Origin: Seiridium cupressi
Lineage: Eukaryota > Ascomycota > Sordariomycetes > Amphisphaeriales > Sporocadaceae
NCBI GenBank assembly: GCA_036674765.1
Contig: JARVKI010000066.1
Span: 186,001-250,000, forward strand
DNA: 64,000 bases
Direction of reading: 5' to 3'
Of this stretch, positions 46,353-56,535 are shown in pieces (the stretch's first letter is position 1; the number at the start of each line of letters is the position of its first letter). A program made the translations under genes and the position numbers. The notes beneath the pieces are model-generated. The model saw nothing but the letters and a program-made list of their open reading frames with translations. It was not told the DNA's origin and did not search any database.

Positions 46353-47216
46353 GGTGAGAGGGGGTTAGGTCCTAAGCCTTGTTTCTCTTTGCATTTTGAT
46401 TGAGGCACGAGTAATACATTGTCCATCATGGTCGAAAGTGGTGGCCTTTTATAAATTTTATTCATGTGCACGAGTGACTTGTAGACTACTCGGGTTACGA
46501 GCCTTTGCGATTGAGAGATATCTAGAACTGTGTCTCGAAAACCCCACTGGCTGACGCTCGCTGGCGATAAATAGTCCAGGTTGAAAAAGCCACAAACGCA
46601 TGGTCTCACGTAATCCGCGACAGCTGAATTGCAATAGTTGGGGTGCTGTTTTGCTTCATCTCGAGATACGGGGGTGCTGCATCAGCAATGAGAGACGGGA
46701 TAGTGTCATGACCTGACGGCACAGGTTTGTAAGTAGTTCACCTTGGTAAGCAGTTCGGGGGCATCTGTGCCTTACCAATTTAGGTGGCTCCGCTCTTTTG
46801 GTGTCAATGGTATTTTTCAGCTGACTAGCACTAGGATCCCACTGGGACATGCTGTGCAACATTGTATTCGTTGGAGATCGCTGATTCTCTGGTCAAACGC
46901 AGTGAAAGTGATCAATGTCTACATGTACTGATCATCTAGGCTTAGAGAGACAAAGCGGGGTTAGGGACCAACGCAGTTCTTCGATGATATTCCCGTGCAA
47001 ACACGAGACCTGAGCAATCTGTTAATTCGGCAAGTATATTAATCCGCCGTCGTACTCTACCGTCCGGAACAAGGTCTGATATGCACATGATGATCTGGCG
47101 CCAGCGTGCAGAATGAGCGTGTGCCCTAGTTATGAGATGGGCTCACGTAACTGAAAGGTTGACGATGCGCTCCCATCAATCCCCGAGACTAATCTGCGAC
47201 CCCTATTTCTTGGCGC
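46353..47216. other. Intergenic, no gene seen
   Basis: Upstream of the dead lyase. Only short frames without motifs. Confidence 0.5.
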
Positions 47217-47501
47217 TCAGTCGACAGGGCGGATGCGGGGTGAGTAGCGCTCCATTAGCGCTATCTTTGACACTTTGGGCGCCCCAGTCGTCTGCCTTCC
47301 CGCTGCTATCAGTGCGGATGTTGAAAGATCCGCATATCCGCAGCTGTAGTTCTTCTGATAGTAACAAAACAGCATGTCATGTGTCGGGCTCGTTCCTGGC
47401 CTACCGGAATCGATAAGACAATGGATGTATTCTTCGGAATCAACCAATGGTTTGGAGTTGATCTCAATGCCGCGTGAGAGGCTGGCATCTGCGGGGTTCA
47501 T
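47217..47501 (-). CDS. Small hypothetical protein, 94 aa
   Basis: Open frame MNPADASLSRGIEIN to YSPRIRPVD, divergent from the nitrilase with 188 bases between starts. Composition is protein-like (balanced, with Tyr/Cys around FCYYQKNYSCGY) and there is no overlapping competitor of similar quality. No signal or membrane segment and no family recognised. It may be a real small gene sharing a promoter with the nitrilase, one exon of a larger gene, or a relic. Confidence 0.35.
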   Translation of the reverse strand: MNPADASLSRGIEINSKPLVDSEEYIHCLIDSGRPGTSPTHDMLFCYYQKNYSCGYADLSTSALIAAGRQTTGAPKVSKIALMERYSPRIRPVD

Positions 47502-47689
47502 CTTGCCGCAATGGCTAAACCAACGATATCTACATGTTTATAAGGTAGATGTAGCATGAGAACATCGACTTGTGTTAAGCTTTGGTCTAGAGAAGAATTT
47601 CATCAACAGTTTTGCAATTCAGAGGTACCCATCAAGAAACACTTTCTTGTTGCCTTGATTATTCGCCCATTCCACCATCACTCGTCAGC

Positions 47690-48799
47690 ATGGCCAGCTC
47701 CACAGTTCGCGTCGCCGTCACCCAAGCCGAGCCTGTCTGGCTTGACCTGCAGGGCTCTGTCAAGAAAGTGTGCAAACTCATGAAGGAAGCTGCCGAGAAC
47801 AAGGCGCAACTCATCGCATTTCCGGAATGCTTCATTCCGGGGTATCCGTGTTGGATATGGTATGCCTCACGAACTCGTTTCTTTTGCATGGACATACTAA
47901 ACCACTACCGTAGGTCGCGATTGGTAGATTTTGAGATGAATGTGAAGTATATCAAGAACTCTCTCAAGATTGACTCTTCAGAGATGGAGACAATCAAAAC
48001 AGCCGCCCGCGACAATGGCATTGCGGTATCGCTAGGCTTCTCGGAGAACGACGACGACTCACTCTACATCTCCCAAGTCCTCATCGGTGCCGACGGTGAA
48101 GTCAAGGTTCACCGTCGCAAGATGAAGCCTACACACATGGAGCGGACCATCTTCGGAGATGCATCGGGTCATTGCCTCTCTGCCGTCGCTCAGCTACCCT
48201 TCGCCCGTGTCGGTCAGCTGTCATGCTGGGAGCATATCCAGCCACTTCTGAAGTTCAACACCATGTCGCAAAAGGAACAAATTCATGTCTCCGCATGGCC
48301 AAGCCTGACACCTCATAGTGGAGGACCCGACTTGTGGTCGATGTCCGCGGAAGGTATGTGCAACCATTGATCCCATGGCGCTCTGCGGCGAAGCTGACTT
48401 CAAGCAGGCTGCCAGACGCTTTCGGCAACATATGCCATCGAGTCCACGGCATTTGTTCTGCACAGTACGGCATTGATTACCGATGAGGGTGTCAAGACCC
48501 AAGATACAGGATCGGGCGCTATGATGTCCTCGGCTGGTGGTGGTAGCTCGGCCATTTTTGGACCCGATGGCAGAAAGCTGACAAAGCCTCTGGACGACAA
48601 GACGGAGGGCATTCTCTATGCGGACTTGGACTTCGATGAGATTACGAGAATCAAGATGTTTGCGCATTGTACAGGCCATTATAGCCGACCTGACCTGCTA
48701 TGGCTCAATACCGACAACAACATCAAGGGGCTCGTAAGGTCTGCAGTGGCAAAGGAAGTTGCGAATGAAATTACGACTGAATTGGTGACAGATCTCTGA
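47690..48799 (+). CDS. Nitrilase (C-N hydrolase), 333 aa
   Basis: Hydrolyses nitriles to carboxylic acids and ammonia. Exons: 47690-47859, 47914-48353 and 48408-48799, giving 334 codons. The Glu-Lys-Cys triad is present: E46 in [16 protein letters not shown]128 in [17 protein letters not shown], and C161 in [15 protein letters not shown]. The HVSAWPSL stretch and the C-terminal [11 protein letters not shown] are also typical of the nitrilase branch. Cyanide hydratase is the close alternative. I favour nitrilase from the [12 protein letters not shown] version of the Lys motif and from the aldoxime dehydratase 3.3 kb away. The stop lies 49 bases from the convergent stop of the Zn2Cys6 regulator. 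Confidence 0.92.
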
Positions 48800-48848
48800 C
48801 GTTATACCCAGATGTTTAGTATTTGACGTTCGTAGCAATTAATATCGA

Positions 48849-51125
48849 TCAATTACCCCAGTAGGTGACGCCGAGATCTTCGCCACCAAAGAGCCAATTC
48901 CCACCACCATCAGCAAAAACGTCGTCAAATCGCTGTTGGTCCTCAGACCCAAAACTGAGGGTAGTCGGCACAGTGAAGTCGAAATTTGTGTAGGAGCCAA
49001 TTGAGCTCATTGAACTCATGTCCATGCTGCCGAATGTAGGGACGGAATATGGGTTAGCATGAAAAGCGCTTTCGTCTGCAATGGGAACGGGAACCGAGGA
49101 CATCGGTCCGGCTGCGCGGCTCTCTTGGCTATTGCTCTTCCCATCGGGGGACGGCAATGGCTCGACTGCATAGCTATACTGGAGTGGCAAGGCGCCTAGA
49201 ACGCCCCATCGGTCGGCGAGTACTCGAATGACCTTGATGGTCTTCGTTGCCCTGTCGGGCCATGGGCTTTTGAGCTGCGCCAGAAGCTCGATGCACACCT
49301 TCAACCATCTTGTGCTTTGTGTCTTCAGCGACGTGGTTTGGCTGGTCGCATTCATCAGCAGAACTATTGCGGCGCTCAGAAGGTGGTGTATAACCACAGG
49401 ATTGGCCGTTTTCCATTGCTCGCCATGCGCATCGCGATACATGCGCACAAGCCTAATCATCATGGAAGCAGCGCCTGTCAAAGAGCGCAAAATCAAGATG
49501 ATGTAGTTTGGGTTGGCGGCATTTTCTCCTTTTGCTCCGCCTTTTGATAAGGCGAAGCATCTCAGAAACGGTGGCAACGTGATCAACAGTGCCATCTGGT
49601 ACGCCATGTGGAAGAATAAGACATGTCTACTCGTCTCCCGGCCACGCAGATCGAGTCGCCGATCACGAGATTTGAAGAAGTTGCTCAAAGCCTCATGTGT
49701 TGCAACAAGCAGGTGCGCTTGCTGTTGAGCAGGTATAGCCTCGAATTTCGGAGTGAATCTGGCCATGTCAGCGTAGGCTCGGCAGCTGAGGCGTTCCCTC
49801 TCAACTTACATCTGATCCATTTGCTCGTCATGAAGAAACCACAGCTTGCATTGCCATGTGAAAGATACTTGAGCTATGTCCGCTGTCTTGGGATCAAAGG
49901 AGGCCTCAAAGTTGGGTACATTCACACGGCGCCATGGAAGGACACAGTTCCTTCCCAGTATAGAGATAGCCGTCCTATCAATGAGGTAGAACATCCAGAA
50001 AGTTCGGATATCCTCGACTTGAGGCTGCCATGATCTCGCTTCGCATTCGTCCAAGGCGAGCACATGAAGGCGCAAGTGGACACAGAGACCGGCCGCCATT
50101 GATATGAAAATCCAGCCGAAATGGTCGCGTCCAAGAGCTAGCGATCTCCAAGACATTATGCAGAGGCCTTGAACGACGTGCACAGTGGGACTTTGGCGAA
50201 AGCAGGTGAATACTAAACTCTCCGCAAACTGGGCGAAAGCCTCGCTGATCTCTTTTGCGTTAGATCGTGTGGAGAATATAGCCCCTGTCGCCAATATAGT
50301 ACTGTGAAGGAAGGTTTCGCCAAAGCTCTGATAGGGGTACCCTTCCAAGAAATCGGTCGACCTATACGGCGTGAACTGATGCTCGCTGTTGATATTGTCT
50401 AAGAACAGCGTCGCAAGGTCGCGAAGCGGGCCCGGGTCTTGGCAGTATAGTATGACTTTGGGCGGCGGCGGTGTAATGGAATCCCTGAATTCGGTCTGTT
50501 CCGAGCCTTCCACGCGATGTTGAGCATCAGCCGTAGCATCACTGATGATAGTGACACCATCGCCAATGTTAGTTCGCCACATCATGACGCTCAACTCTTC
50601 CATGGCAGCTAAAGATCTATCCTGAGGATCACCCGGCTCATCATTCTGGGAGCCTGGTGTCGGCCCTCCCGTAGATTCTGCCTCGTGATGAATTTGACTA
50701 GGAGCACTGACAGGGTCCGATTCAGGCTTCGATAGTGAAGGCTCCACTAGGGTTCCGGAGGCTATAGAGCTCCCAGCATTCTTGACATCCAGAGCAGCTA
50801 GGAGCGTCTTGACCTGGTTCTCAAGACTGGCGACATACTCTTCATCCCAGTACTTCCGCCTACATGAATCAGATCAGCCATACACAACAAATGAGTAAGC
50901 GGGGAGTGCGACGTACCGCTTCGGCCTTTCCTCCGTCGGGTAGCTGCAGGGTTTTTCCTGCTTTTGACACCGCGAACACTGGGGTTTGGCAGCATCGCAC
51001 TGCGGACTTGTTAGGCCGCAAGCTGGGTGTTGGGTGGTTTAAAGCTCTGCAAGCGGATGACGCACCTTCCTCTTGCCCAGGCGACAAGCGTCGCAGGCGA
51101 AGTTTGAAGCTTTCTTGGAGTCCAT
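48849..51125 (-). CDS. Zn2Cys6 transcription factor, 700 aa
   Basis: Exons: 51125-51066, 50999-50917, 50859-49810 and 49758-48849, giving 701 codons. Residues 11-38 form a complete binuclear zinc cluster, CDACRLGKRKC...CSRCQKQEKPC (C-x2-C-x6-C-x6-C-x2-C-x6-C). The acceptor of exon 2 was chosen because it alone restores the third Cys in frame. A short coil follows (ASLENQVKTLLAAL). The middle region (about 150-420) has the fungal regulator domain with FLEGYPYQSFGETFLHSTILATGA and DIRTFWMFYLIDRTAISILGR. The C-terminus is Ser/Met/Phe-rich and may activate transcription. It lies between the nitrilase (convergent) and the aldoxime dehydratase (divergent), which makes it the obvious candidate regulator of both. 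Confidence 0.92.
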
Positions 51126-51425
51126 AGGCCGTCCTCGCGGATAATTGTGACTGCTAAAGCGTCCTTCTATATCGAATAAATCTCTTCTTCAGTCGCAGAT
51201 GAAGCCTCGGAGAACTGGGTTGTTGGTTATGAAACGGATGCAGCGATAGTCATCAAAGCAGTTTGCGGTGGAGAAGTCGGAAAGCTCCCACAGTCTTGCT
51301 AATCGACGCTAGGTTTTTAGACCCATGATAGTACAAACCTTAACGGAATCGCCCATTGGCGATGCGTATCACTACATTAAGGGATCACCTAGTTAACTAG
51401 TGTGACAAGTCAGTGTCTATCGTGG

Positions 51426-51442
51426 CGGATGTCATCGGTCCG
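51426..51442. promoter_or_regulatory. CGG-N7-CGG-N1-CCG cluster, candidate Zn2Cys6 site
   Basis: CGG at 51426-51428 and the inverted pair CGGTCCG at 51436-51442 match the paired CGG half-sites bound by Zn2Cys6 dimers. A second inverted pair, CGGCCG, lies at 51663-51668. Position between the regulator and the dehydratase gives weak support. Confidence 0.3.
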
Positions 51443-51956
51443 CACCAAGCGCCCGCCAGTCACGGTCATTAAGTTATCAAAGCAATTATCACGAGACGAT
51501 CATATCTGAGGGGCCCAGCTTCATATGCTTGAGATCTCGCACCATTTCCATTTGTCTCGTAGCCCTAACACTAGTAAGATCTGGGGTAAACATGACCATT
51601 CTGATTGGTTTGGGTATATCTGTTACCGGGCCTGTGGTCATGACTGATATAGAAGCCGTTGGCGGCCGTGAAACGCCCGCATTGCTATCGCGACATTAAC
51701 TGACGCAGAACGTGAGTGATTAGTGTAACAACCTTTTCGAGCAACGTATTGTAACGGAAAACATAACAGCTTTAATTGGTTGATAGCCACGAATAACCAC
51801 TATAGGCACTGTCCCACTCTATTACCCGGTATAGCCGTTTTGCCTGGTTCTGGCTTTTTGCCCAACTGCAATGTAGCTGGTATGGCTTTAAGTAGGTAGC
51901 CCCATAGCCCACCACACTATCATACTTCTATTCCACTTCTTAGCGCCCCTAGTTGT

Positions 51957-51963
51957 TATAAAA
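51957..51963 (+). promoter_or_regulatory. TATA box of the aldoxime dehydratase gene
   Basis: TATAAAA lies 96 bases before the first base of the ATG at 52059, a normal fungal distance. Confidence 0.45.
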
Positions 51964-52058
51964 TCACTGATCAGCTATTGCTCGTGGATGACGGGGACCT
52001 TCTCCAAACGCAACAACACGTTCTACATCTCCCTTTTGCACATTCACACGTCCTAAAG

Positions 52059-53144
52059 ATGCTTGAGTCCGCTATAGCAGAGAACCTCCGAACGGAGAGA
52101 ACTCTCCCCGCAAGAAAACCCAAGAACTTCAACCCACCCTTCCCAGCCTATACGGCTCGATTCCCGAAACATGCCAAAGATTTAGTCATGGCTATCATCG
52201 GCATTCAGTACAAATCCGCCGACGAGAACGACGGTCAAGCTCTGAAGAAAATTTCATCGTATACCTCTTTGGCTTCCTTTTCGAGCGATCTACGACCTGG
52301 GTTCCAAGAATTAGCCGCCGTAACCGATAACCGAGGCTACTACAACGTTGCAGTTCTAGCATATTGGGCAAGCAAGAAAGCATACCATGATTGGGCGGAG
52401 TTGAGTGGGTTTAACCAATGGTGGCAAGGGCTGGAGCCAGAGCGCCAAGAGCATGGATGGTTCCTCGAAGTTTTCTTCCCCACCATGGACAGATTCGAGA
52501 CGGTCTTTTCGAACAACGAAGTGCCTGAAGGGGCCGCACATATGAGGGAGGGGATCAGTGGCCCTATAGAGGAACACGTCTATTGGGGTAGTATGCGCGA
52601 TCGCTTGCCACTGTCCCAGACGGATGAGCTGGTGGGAGACCATTATTCTGCCGATACGAGAGCAACGACTGGTACATCAGCCAGCACAGCTAGTAGACGA
52701 GTAGTTGTTCAAGGCAAAAGAAACCTCGCCATCATTCGCTCCGGACAGGATTGGTCGGAAACGTATCCCGAAGAGCGAAAGCTATATCTTGAAACCATGC
52801 ACCCTACCTTGACGAAAGGGATGAACTTCCTTCGAGATAACGGTGCTGAAGTTGGTTGTTACGATTGCCGTTTTATGGGAATTGTTGATCCCACGAATGG
52901 AAAGGTCGGAGAGAACCGCACCTTCGGTCTCGCATACTTCGACGACCTCAAGTCGCTTGAAGGATGGAGCAAACAACACCCAACGCACCTGGACATCTTT
53001 GGTGGGTTTTTGAAATATGCGAGAACGTTGGACAATAACGTTACCTTGCGCCTTTTCCATGAGGTATTGGTGCTCGAACCAGGACAGCAGCTTTTTGAGT
53101 ATATTTGCTGTCACAATGGCACCGGCATGCTCACGGCTAGCTGA
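52059..53144 (+). CDS. oxd: Aldoxime dehydratase (heme), 361 aa
   Basis: Dehydrates aldoximes such as phenylacetaldoxime to nitriles, using ferrous heme bound directly by the substrate nitrogen. Intronless; the start is the first in-frame ATG (MLESAIAENL). The frame is open further upstream but has no earlier ATG. Family landmarks in order: FPAYTARFP, VMAIIGIQY, YYNVAVLAYW, WFLEVFFP, EEHVYWGSMRDRLP (R180, the expected catalytic Arg), AIIRSGQDWS (S228, expected catalytic Ser), GCYDCRFM, FGLAYFDDLKSLEGW, THLDIFGGF (H310, expected proximal heme ligand), LRLFHEV (H334, expected distal acid-base His) and the closing FEYICCHNGTGML. Length matches known enzymes (about 350-370). No signal peptide, so cytosolic. 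Its product is a substrate for the neighbouring nitrilase. Confidence 0.93.
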   Translation: MLESAIAENLRTERTLPARKPKNFNPPFPAYTARFPKHAKDLVMAIIGIQYKSADENDGQALKKISSYTSLASFSSDLRPGFQELAAVTDNRGYYNVAVLAYWASKKAYHDWAELSGFNQWWQGLEPERQEHGWFLEVFFPTMDRFETVFSNNEVPEGAAHMREGISGPIEEHVYWGSMRDRLPLSQTDELVGDHYSADTRATTGTSASTASRRVVVQGKRNLAIIRSGQDWSETYPEERKLYLETMHPTLTKGMNFLRDNGAEVGCYDCRFMGIVDPTNGKVGENRTFGLAYFDDLKSLEGWSKQHPTHLDIFGGFLKYARTLDNNVTLRLFHEVLVLEPGQQLFEYICCHNGTGMLTAS

Positions 53145-53918
53145 GTTCCATAACGCTAGTACTAGTCTAGGTACCCCAGGTTCATAGGACCATATACTGA
53201 TCGTTGAACTCATCTTGCAAGGTTTCTTCTAGACGCGCTAGAGGCTGGCGATGATGCACCCAATAGGTGACTTGATAGGCCTCCAGAAACTCCTCGCAAC
53301 ATCAGTAAGCCGAGAAGGGACTGTCATTGATTTAATGTGGGTTTCGTTAAATCCTACACTTCGAGAATATCATGTCGTGTTTGGATGGGCTGCCACGCCG
53401 TTAAAAATCATTCCAGTCATTCGTCGCTCGATGAAATCATCGTATTTCTTCCTAAATTTGGTTCAACTCGTCTATTTATAATATCTTATATCTGTATTGA
53501 TAGCAGGAGAAGTACTTCCATTTGTTCCTCCGGCTAATTTGCTTCATACTATCTCAAGAATTTGTCAACTGAGCGTGTAGTGGGTTGTGTGCCAAGAGTG
53601 CTCAAGCCACCATTGGGAAGTTTCGGGCAGTGACTCATAACGCCGACAGCATCCTCGCGGCGTGGAACGTTACTGACCTAGTGCTAGCATACCTAGGAGC
53701 TGAAAGCTTAGAAGTCTATGGTAAGCCACGACCGATAATTGCGGGTCCACCTCCTGAGAGATGAATGATGAAGTCCTTCCTGGAGGTACATAAAGAAACT
53801 CTGAAGAGAGCTACGAGGATTAATCATTCTCACAATAGAGACTAGACTCTCATTATACCCCTTGAGATCCTTCGAGAAATCACATCTTCAACCATCACTG
53901 CAGCACACCATTTTCAAC
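53145..53918. other. Intergenic, no gene seen
   Basis: 3' flank of the dehydratase and promoter of the ASCH gene. The frame at 53251-53481 lacks motifs. Confidence 0.5.
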
Positions 53919-54386
53919 ATGTCAGCCGTCGATCCAAGCCGTCCTGACATTGTCACATTCATGGCCAAAGCATCTAAAGAACTAGGAAAAGTTCTTCCTG
54001 CACCTGAAGATGTCTTTAATTTCGGGGGCGACAATGCGAAAACGACCAATGAGCTTCTGCAGCTAGCCATTGAGGGCAAAAAGACAGCGACAACATCATG
54101 GCCAATACCTGATCCGCTATACTGGAACGTTGGCGATTACTCCGTTATTCTTGACGGCAGCGGTGAGCCCCAGGCCGTCATGCGCACCATTTCCTTCGTG
54201 AAGTGCAAGTTCAAGGATGTCGCGGAGGCCTTCGCGTTGGCTGAGGCAGAAGGGGATTACGAGGCATACCGGCAGGGGCATATCTGGTTCTACGGGAAGC
54301 AGAAGAATGGACACGAGTTTGGTGATGAAAGCATGGTTCTCTGCGAAAAGTTTGAGGTGATTTATCCGCCTAACAAGGGCAATTGA
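53919..54386 (+). CDS. ASCH-domain protein, 155 aa
   Basis: Intronless, start at MSAVDPSRPD. The ASCH fold (PUA-related beta barrel) is recognisable from ELLQLAIEGKKTATTSWP near residues 45-62, VGDYSVILDGSGEPQAVMRT, the strand FVKCKFKDVAEAFALAEAEGD, and FGDESMVLCEKFEVIYP at the end. ASCH proteins bind RNA or nucleotides, and one bacterial member (YqfB) is an amidohydrolase on acetylated cytidine. The GKKTATT Lys-Lys-Thr patch is where that activity resides in such members, so a base- or amide-processing enzyme is possible but unproven. It sits 774 bases downstream of the aldoxime dehydratase in the same direction. Linkage to that pathway is only positional. Confidence 0.85.
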   Translation: MSAVDPSRPDIVTFMAKASKELGKVLPAPEDVFNFGGDNAKTTNELLQLAIEGKKTATTSWPIPDPLYWNVGDYSVILDGSGEPQAVMRTISFVKCKFKDVAEAFALAEAEGDYEAYRQGHIWFYGKQKNGHEFGDESMVLCEKFEVIYPPNKGN

Positions 54387-54750
54387 AGGGAGTGTGCCCG
54401 TAGATCTGGGGAATGTGGAATGCATTCCAAACGAAACAAGGCGCTTGTCTTGGCCGCAGGAAGAGGATGAAACATTTCCCGGGAGCAAACAGCATAATTG
54501 ACCATGGCTTTTAATTACGTATGAACCGGTCTGCAAGTCAGAAAGCGTTGTACGATTCTGCATCCGGCCGCCTCCAAGGTGACAGCAATGCACGACGTCA
54601 AATTATGTGTTTCCTTCTAAGCAAAAGCGCAAAGGTAGTTCTGTTCATCATGGGAGTGTTTGAGTAAAACTAACGTTCACTATTTTCTCTTTCTTCAATT
54701 ACTGATCAGTGTTATGCCCGGTTACTATCCAGTTAACAGCACTCTTTCGA
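54387..54750. other. Intergenic, no gene seen
   Basis: 3' flank of the ASCH gene and promoter of the kinase-like locus. Confidence 0.5.
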
Positions 54751-56535
54751 ATGACACAATTTGTCACCAGGGGATCACCTCCTTCCTCAAATTACACTTT
54801 TTACATAATGCGGAAAGGCTTTAGCTTTGCCAAGAAAGATGCAGCCCTAGTCTCTGAGCCGGCCATTCCAATCACTCTGGGCGCTGTCTTAAATGAGCGA
54901 TACAGGATCGTCTTTAAGCTTGGTCAAAGTAGATTAAGTAGGGTCTGGCTATGTTACGACAAGAGAGATTTGACAAAGAGATGGAAAGCGATCGAAATCA
55001 TGAAGGCCAGCGAGCTAGCTAAACACCGAGGCGATGCGACTGTCGAGGTCACAAAGAGTCAGCAGGAAAACAGCCGAAATAACGACCATCACATCTCCTG
55101 GCCAACAGACAGATTCTGGATCGACGGGCCAAACGAGCGGTATTCGTGTCTAATCACAGAGCCTCTAGGCCCACCGATTACGACGGTTCGTCAGGAAGAT
55201 CCAGAGTCGATAAGGTCCATTTGCCTACAAGTCGCCAAGGGTCTGCAATACCTCCACGGCCAAGGGATATGTCATGGTAATCTTACACCATCAAGCATTC
55301 ACTTCCGAATTAGCAGCGAAATGCAAAATGTATCCGAAGCTGAAATGGAGAAACTGTTGGCAAGCTCGGATAACATGACCGTAAGATCTGACGTGGATGA
55401 AAGACTGGCGTCTGATTGCTCACAATGGTGGTTGTGGCCAGAGGAACTCCAACATTTGGTTTCAGTGGGCGATGTGTGCATCATAGGTTTTGGCGCAGCG
55501 TTTTACGCCTCAAATCCTCCAGAGAGAATTGAAATCTCTTCCGTATATGCGGCGCCAGAAGCACTGCTCAATCATCAGCTAGCCTACGGAGTTGACACAT
55601 GGTCATTGGCCTGCTCCGTGGTGGAAATACGAACCGGCCACAGGCTCTTCGGTCGCGGCTCCGGCGAGCTGTCTGAGATGATTTCAATGTATGAAAGTTA
55701 CCTGGGGCCCCTACCACAGAGTTACTAAGCCTGTTATCTACAGCGGCTTAGGAGTTGCCAGCAAACCCAAGGGGATAGCAAGCGCGATAACTCTGTCGCG
55801 AAGAAAAGCGCAGAGAATGATCGCAATCAGACAATGTCAATGGAGACGACTCCTGCACGAATGGAGAAGCACCTGAAGTGGCGGAAGGGATCTCAGATTT
55901 CCAAGCCGTTTCGAGAGATGATCGTACAAGAACTAGTTGTTGGGGGAACACAGTTGGACGACGGTGACCTGGATGAGACTCATGCGACCGCCAGAAACCG
56001 CCTCTCCAAGGCGGAAGCCTTGATCCTCGGGGACCTGCTATCCAGAATCTTCAGATACGAACCGGCAGAGAGGCTGAGCATCAGCGAGGTCATAGAGCAT
56101 TCATGGTTTGGGTCCCAATTCAGGAGATCTAGCGAAGTCACTCCAGGGCATTCCCTCATGATCCACTCCGAGAAGAGCTCTAATAACCAATTCCGATGGC
56201 AAGAGAACAATGAAGGCCTCCGGTCGAGGGAATTGGAACAGGAGGCAATGATTATCGATGAAACAGAAGCCTCTCAGTTCACGAAAAATCTCGGCCCCAC
56301 GAAACCTCAGCTCACACAGAGCTCGCCATCCGCCCATAACTCGAGATTCGAGCTAATAAACATCAAAGCTGGCGGATTCATCATCGGACTGGCAATGGCC
56401 ACAGTGTTTTGGACCATGTTGATCGTGGCGAAATCTCAGCCCGCAATTGGACAATTGCCATGGTCACCTGATGCCGTGCTTGTCGAGCGCATCGCGCGTT
56501 CCGCCTTTGGGGTTGAGGGTGTTGGGTCGAGATGA
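54751..56535 (+). pseudogene. SRPK-like pseudokinase with C-terminal membrane segment, in-frame TAA
   Basis: Kinase-fold frame from about MTQFVTRGS (first in-frame ATG). The start is uncertain and an upstream exon is possible. LNERYRIVFKLGQSRLSRVWL is the glycine-loop region. The catalytic Lys position reads KAIEIMKA (Glu), HRD reads HGNLTPSSI (Asn) and DFG reads GFG (IIGFGAAF), so all three catalytic residues are gone. The APE motif is kept (AAPEALL), as is DTWSLAC. A TAA at 55726-55728 (after LGPLPQSY) stops the frame, but the same frame continues without a shift through a charged linker and a normal kinase end (RIFRYEPAERLSISEVIEHSWF) to a single membrane helix (GFIIGLAMATVFWTMLIVA). A CAA to TAA change explains the stop. 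I found no intron that removes it in phase. Confidence 0.7.

Larger units (their letters stand above)
51126..52058. other. Shared promoter region of regulator and aldoxime dehydratase
   Basis: 933 bases between divergent starts. Holds candidate CGG-type sites and a TATA box, listed separately. No gene seen. Confidence 0.6.

Noticed and set aside
55660..55780. Intron removing the TAA in the pseudokinase
   Set aside because: A GTATGA donor with a TACTAAG branch and CAG acceptor exists (55 nt), but the join leads into the wrong frame and a stop at 55876.
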